A DNA stretch of 5,988 nt. It comes from Pseudomonadota bacterium (GTDB taxonomy: Bacteria > Pseudomonadota > Alphaproteobacteria > Rhodobacterales > Rhodobacteraceae). A program made the translations under genes and the position numbers. Under the pieces are notes generated by a model. That model made no database searches, was not told the origin of the DNA, and saw nothing but the letters and a program-made list of their open reading frames with translations. The stretch spans positions 1 through 5,988 of the forward strand of contig JAKAJW010000082.1 in the NCBI GenBank assembly GCA_021813645.1, in the 5' to 3' direction. Positions within the stretch are counted from its first letter, which is position 1. Every line of letters begins with the position of its first letter. This document shows, one piece after another, positions 4,736-5,988 of the stretch.

Positions 4736-5988
4736 TCAGCCGGCGCGCGTCGCCAGCGCCAGACCGTCGACCACGGCGGTGAAGGCTTCGCTGCGGTGCA
4801 GCTCGGCGGCCGGACAGACTGCCAGGGCCTCCGCGGCGACCAGGCCCATCAGGCTGGAGCCGCCGACCAGGATCACGGCGGCGATCCGCTCGGCGGCGAT
4901 CCCGGCGAGGCCGAGCGTTTCCGCCATCGCCAGACCCAGTTCGGCCTGGAAGCCGCCGAGCGCGGCGGTAAGCGCGCCGGGGTCGATCGGCGCCGTCAGA
5001 CCGGGCTCGATCGCGGCCATGTCGATGCTTGCCTGCGCTGCCCCGGCATTCGCGGCGATCTTGCCGGCCTCCACCGCAAAGGCGAGCTCGTGGCCGAGTT
5101 CCTTGTCGATCACGGTGCCGAGCCGGCCGAGCACCGCCGGCGTCACCGCCTGGCGGACCATCTCGGCCACCGCGCGGCGGGTTTCCGGCGTGTAGAGGAA
5201 GGGGATCTTGGCCCAAGTCGAGAGATCGGCATAGAGCGCGTTCGGCACCGGCAGCCGGCCGGTGCCAAGCGTCCGGTTCAACTCGCCGCCGCGACCCAGC
5301 AGCGGCATCGCCTGGCGCATCGACACCGCATGGTCGAAATCGGTGCCGCCGAGCCGGATGCCGTGGCTCGCCAGGATGCGCACCCCGCCGGTGCCGGCCG
5401 TCGTGCCGGCCGTCTCGAACACGGTGAAGTCCGAGGTGCCGCCGCCGATGTCGACGATCAGCCCGAGCCCGCCGGCGCGGCCGAGCCCATGCGTGGCCAG
5501 CGCCGCCGCCTCCGGCTCGAACAGGAAGCGGACCTCGTCGAAGCCAGCCGCCAGGTAGCAGCCGCGCAGATCGGCCTCGGCGCGGGCGTCGCGGGCGGCG
5601 TCGGCGGAATGGAAATGCACCGGGCGGCCGGACAGGACGCGGGGGAAGGCGCGGCCCGCCTGCGCTTCGGCGCGTGCCTTCAGCGTGGCCAGGAAGGCGG
5701 TCACGATCTCGGCCAGGGTGCGCCGCCGGCCGCCGATCAGCCGCGGCTCGTGAAACAGCGCGGTGCCGAGCACGCTTTTCAGCGCCCGCATGTAGCGGCC
5801 CTCTTCGCCGGCGATCAGCGCCGCGGTGGCGACGCTGCCGATCCGCATCGGGCCGCCGTCGCCGGGAAAGAACACCGCGGTGGGCAGCGTCTCGGCGCCC
5901 GGCTCGATCGCCAGGCGGCGGGGCGTGGCGCCGTCGAGGAAGGCCGCCGCGGAATTCGACGTGCCGAAATCGACGGCGAGTGCGCAAT
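4736..5988 (-). CDS. Hsp70-family protein, YegD-like, ATPase domain only (5' end outside window)
   Basis: About 416 residues are in the window; the start codon lies just past the right edge. The first complete codon is at 5986, and the visible protein begins CALAVDFGTSNSAAAF, the Hsp70 phosphate-1 motif, so only a few residues are missing. FEPEAAALATHGLG (connect 1, about 156-169), LIVDIGGGTSDFTVFE (phosphate 2, about 176-191), LGGTDFD (about 212-218) and AVILVGGSSLMGLV (adenosine motif, about 370-383) follow in the correct order. The protein stops about 35 residues after the adenosine motif, so the substrate-binding domain and lid of DnaK are absent, as in the YegD group (about 450 residues in E. 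coli). It should bind and hydrolyse ATP in the cytoplasm; whether it acts as a chaperone is unknown. A GTG at 5875 is an internal valine, not the start, because it would remove the phosphate-1 motif. It is convergent with recA and shows no dnaJ or grpE neighbour here. Confidence 0.9.
   Translation of the reverse strand, partial: CALAVDFGTSNSAAAFLDGATPRRLAIEPGAETLPTAVFFPGDGGPMRIGSVATAALIAGEEGRYMRALKSVLGTALFHEPRLIGGRRRTLAEIVTAFLATLKARAEAQAGRAFPRVLSGRPVHFHSADAARDARAEADLRGCYLAAGFDEVRFLFEPEAAALATHGLGRAGGLGLIVDIGGGTSDFTVFETAGTTAGTGGVRILASHGIRLGGTDFDHAVSMRQAMPLLGRGGELNRTLGTGRLPVPNALYADLSTWAKIPFLYTPETRRAVAEMVRQAVTPAVLGRLGTVIDKELGHELAFAVEAGKIAANAGAAQASIDMAAIEPGLTAPIDPGALTAALGGFQAELGLAMAETLGLAGIAAERIAAVILVGGSSLMGLVAAEALAVCPAAELHRSEAFTAVVDGLALATRAG

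Noticed and set aside
3582..5987. An 801-codon open frame on the minus strand spanning the whole of recA and the Hsp70-family gene.
   Set aside because: It is antisense to recA and out of frame with the Hsp70 gene, and its translation is Arg/Gly/Asp/His-rich low complexity. Few stop codons are expected in GC-rich antisense DNA, so it is a shadow of two well-supported genes.

Overview
The window is a GC-rich bacterial chromosomal segment from an alphaproteobacterium, most likely a member of the Rhodobacterales (Rhodobacter/Paracoccus-like). The evidence is the RecA sequence with its short N-terminal extension before the MDKQKALDSALAQIERQFGKGS block, the alphaproteobacterial LexA box in front of it, and the uniform high-GC codon use of every gene. 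No rRNA, tRNA, insertion sequence, phage gene or CRISPR array was seen, and no gene looks recently acquired.

Layout from left to right. Positions 83-1830 hold a two-gene plus-strand operon: an RlmI-type RNA methyltransferase (PUA domain plus Rossmann methyltransferase) whose TGA stop overlaps the GTG start of a PIN-domain nuclease (GTGA overlap). A 142-base convergent spacer (1831-1972) follows. It contains a hairpin next to the PIN stop and an unusual array of CGGTGC/GCACCG words at about 11-base spacing. Positions 3303-1973 hold a second two-gene operon on the minus strand: a small PAPS-type sulfotransferase, then, after 2 bases, a membrane-anchored M48 zinc metallopeptidase starting with GTG.

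A 260-base divergent spacer (3304-3563) separates that operon from recA (3564-4631, plus strand). Its half next to recA is AT-rich for this DNA and carries a perfect GAAC-N7-GAAC LexA (SOS) box at 3500-3514 and a plausible promoter. After recA comes a 104-base convergent spacer with a hairpin, then a minus-strand Hsp70-family ATPase (YegD-like, nucleotide-binding domain only). That gene runs off the right edge, lacking only its first few codons.

Functionally this is mostly a housekeeping region: RNA modification and RNA cleavage (left operon), envelope proteolysis with a possible sulfotransferase (middle), SOS-regulated homologous recombination (recA), and a chaperone-like ATPase (right). I found no convincing wholly new system. 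The items most worth a second look are the translationally coupled methyltransferase-PIN pair without an antitoxin, the phased repeat array behind the M48 gene, and the regulatory architecture of the recA promoter.
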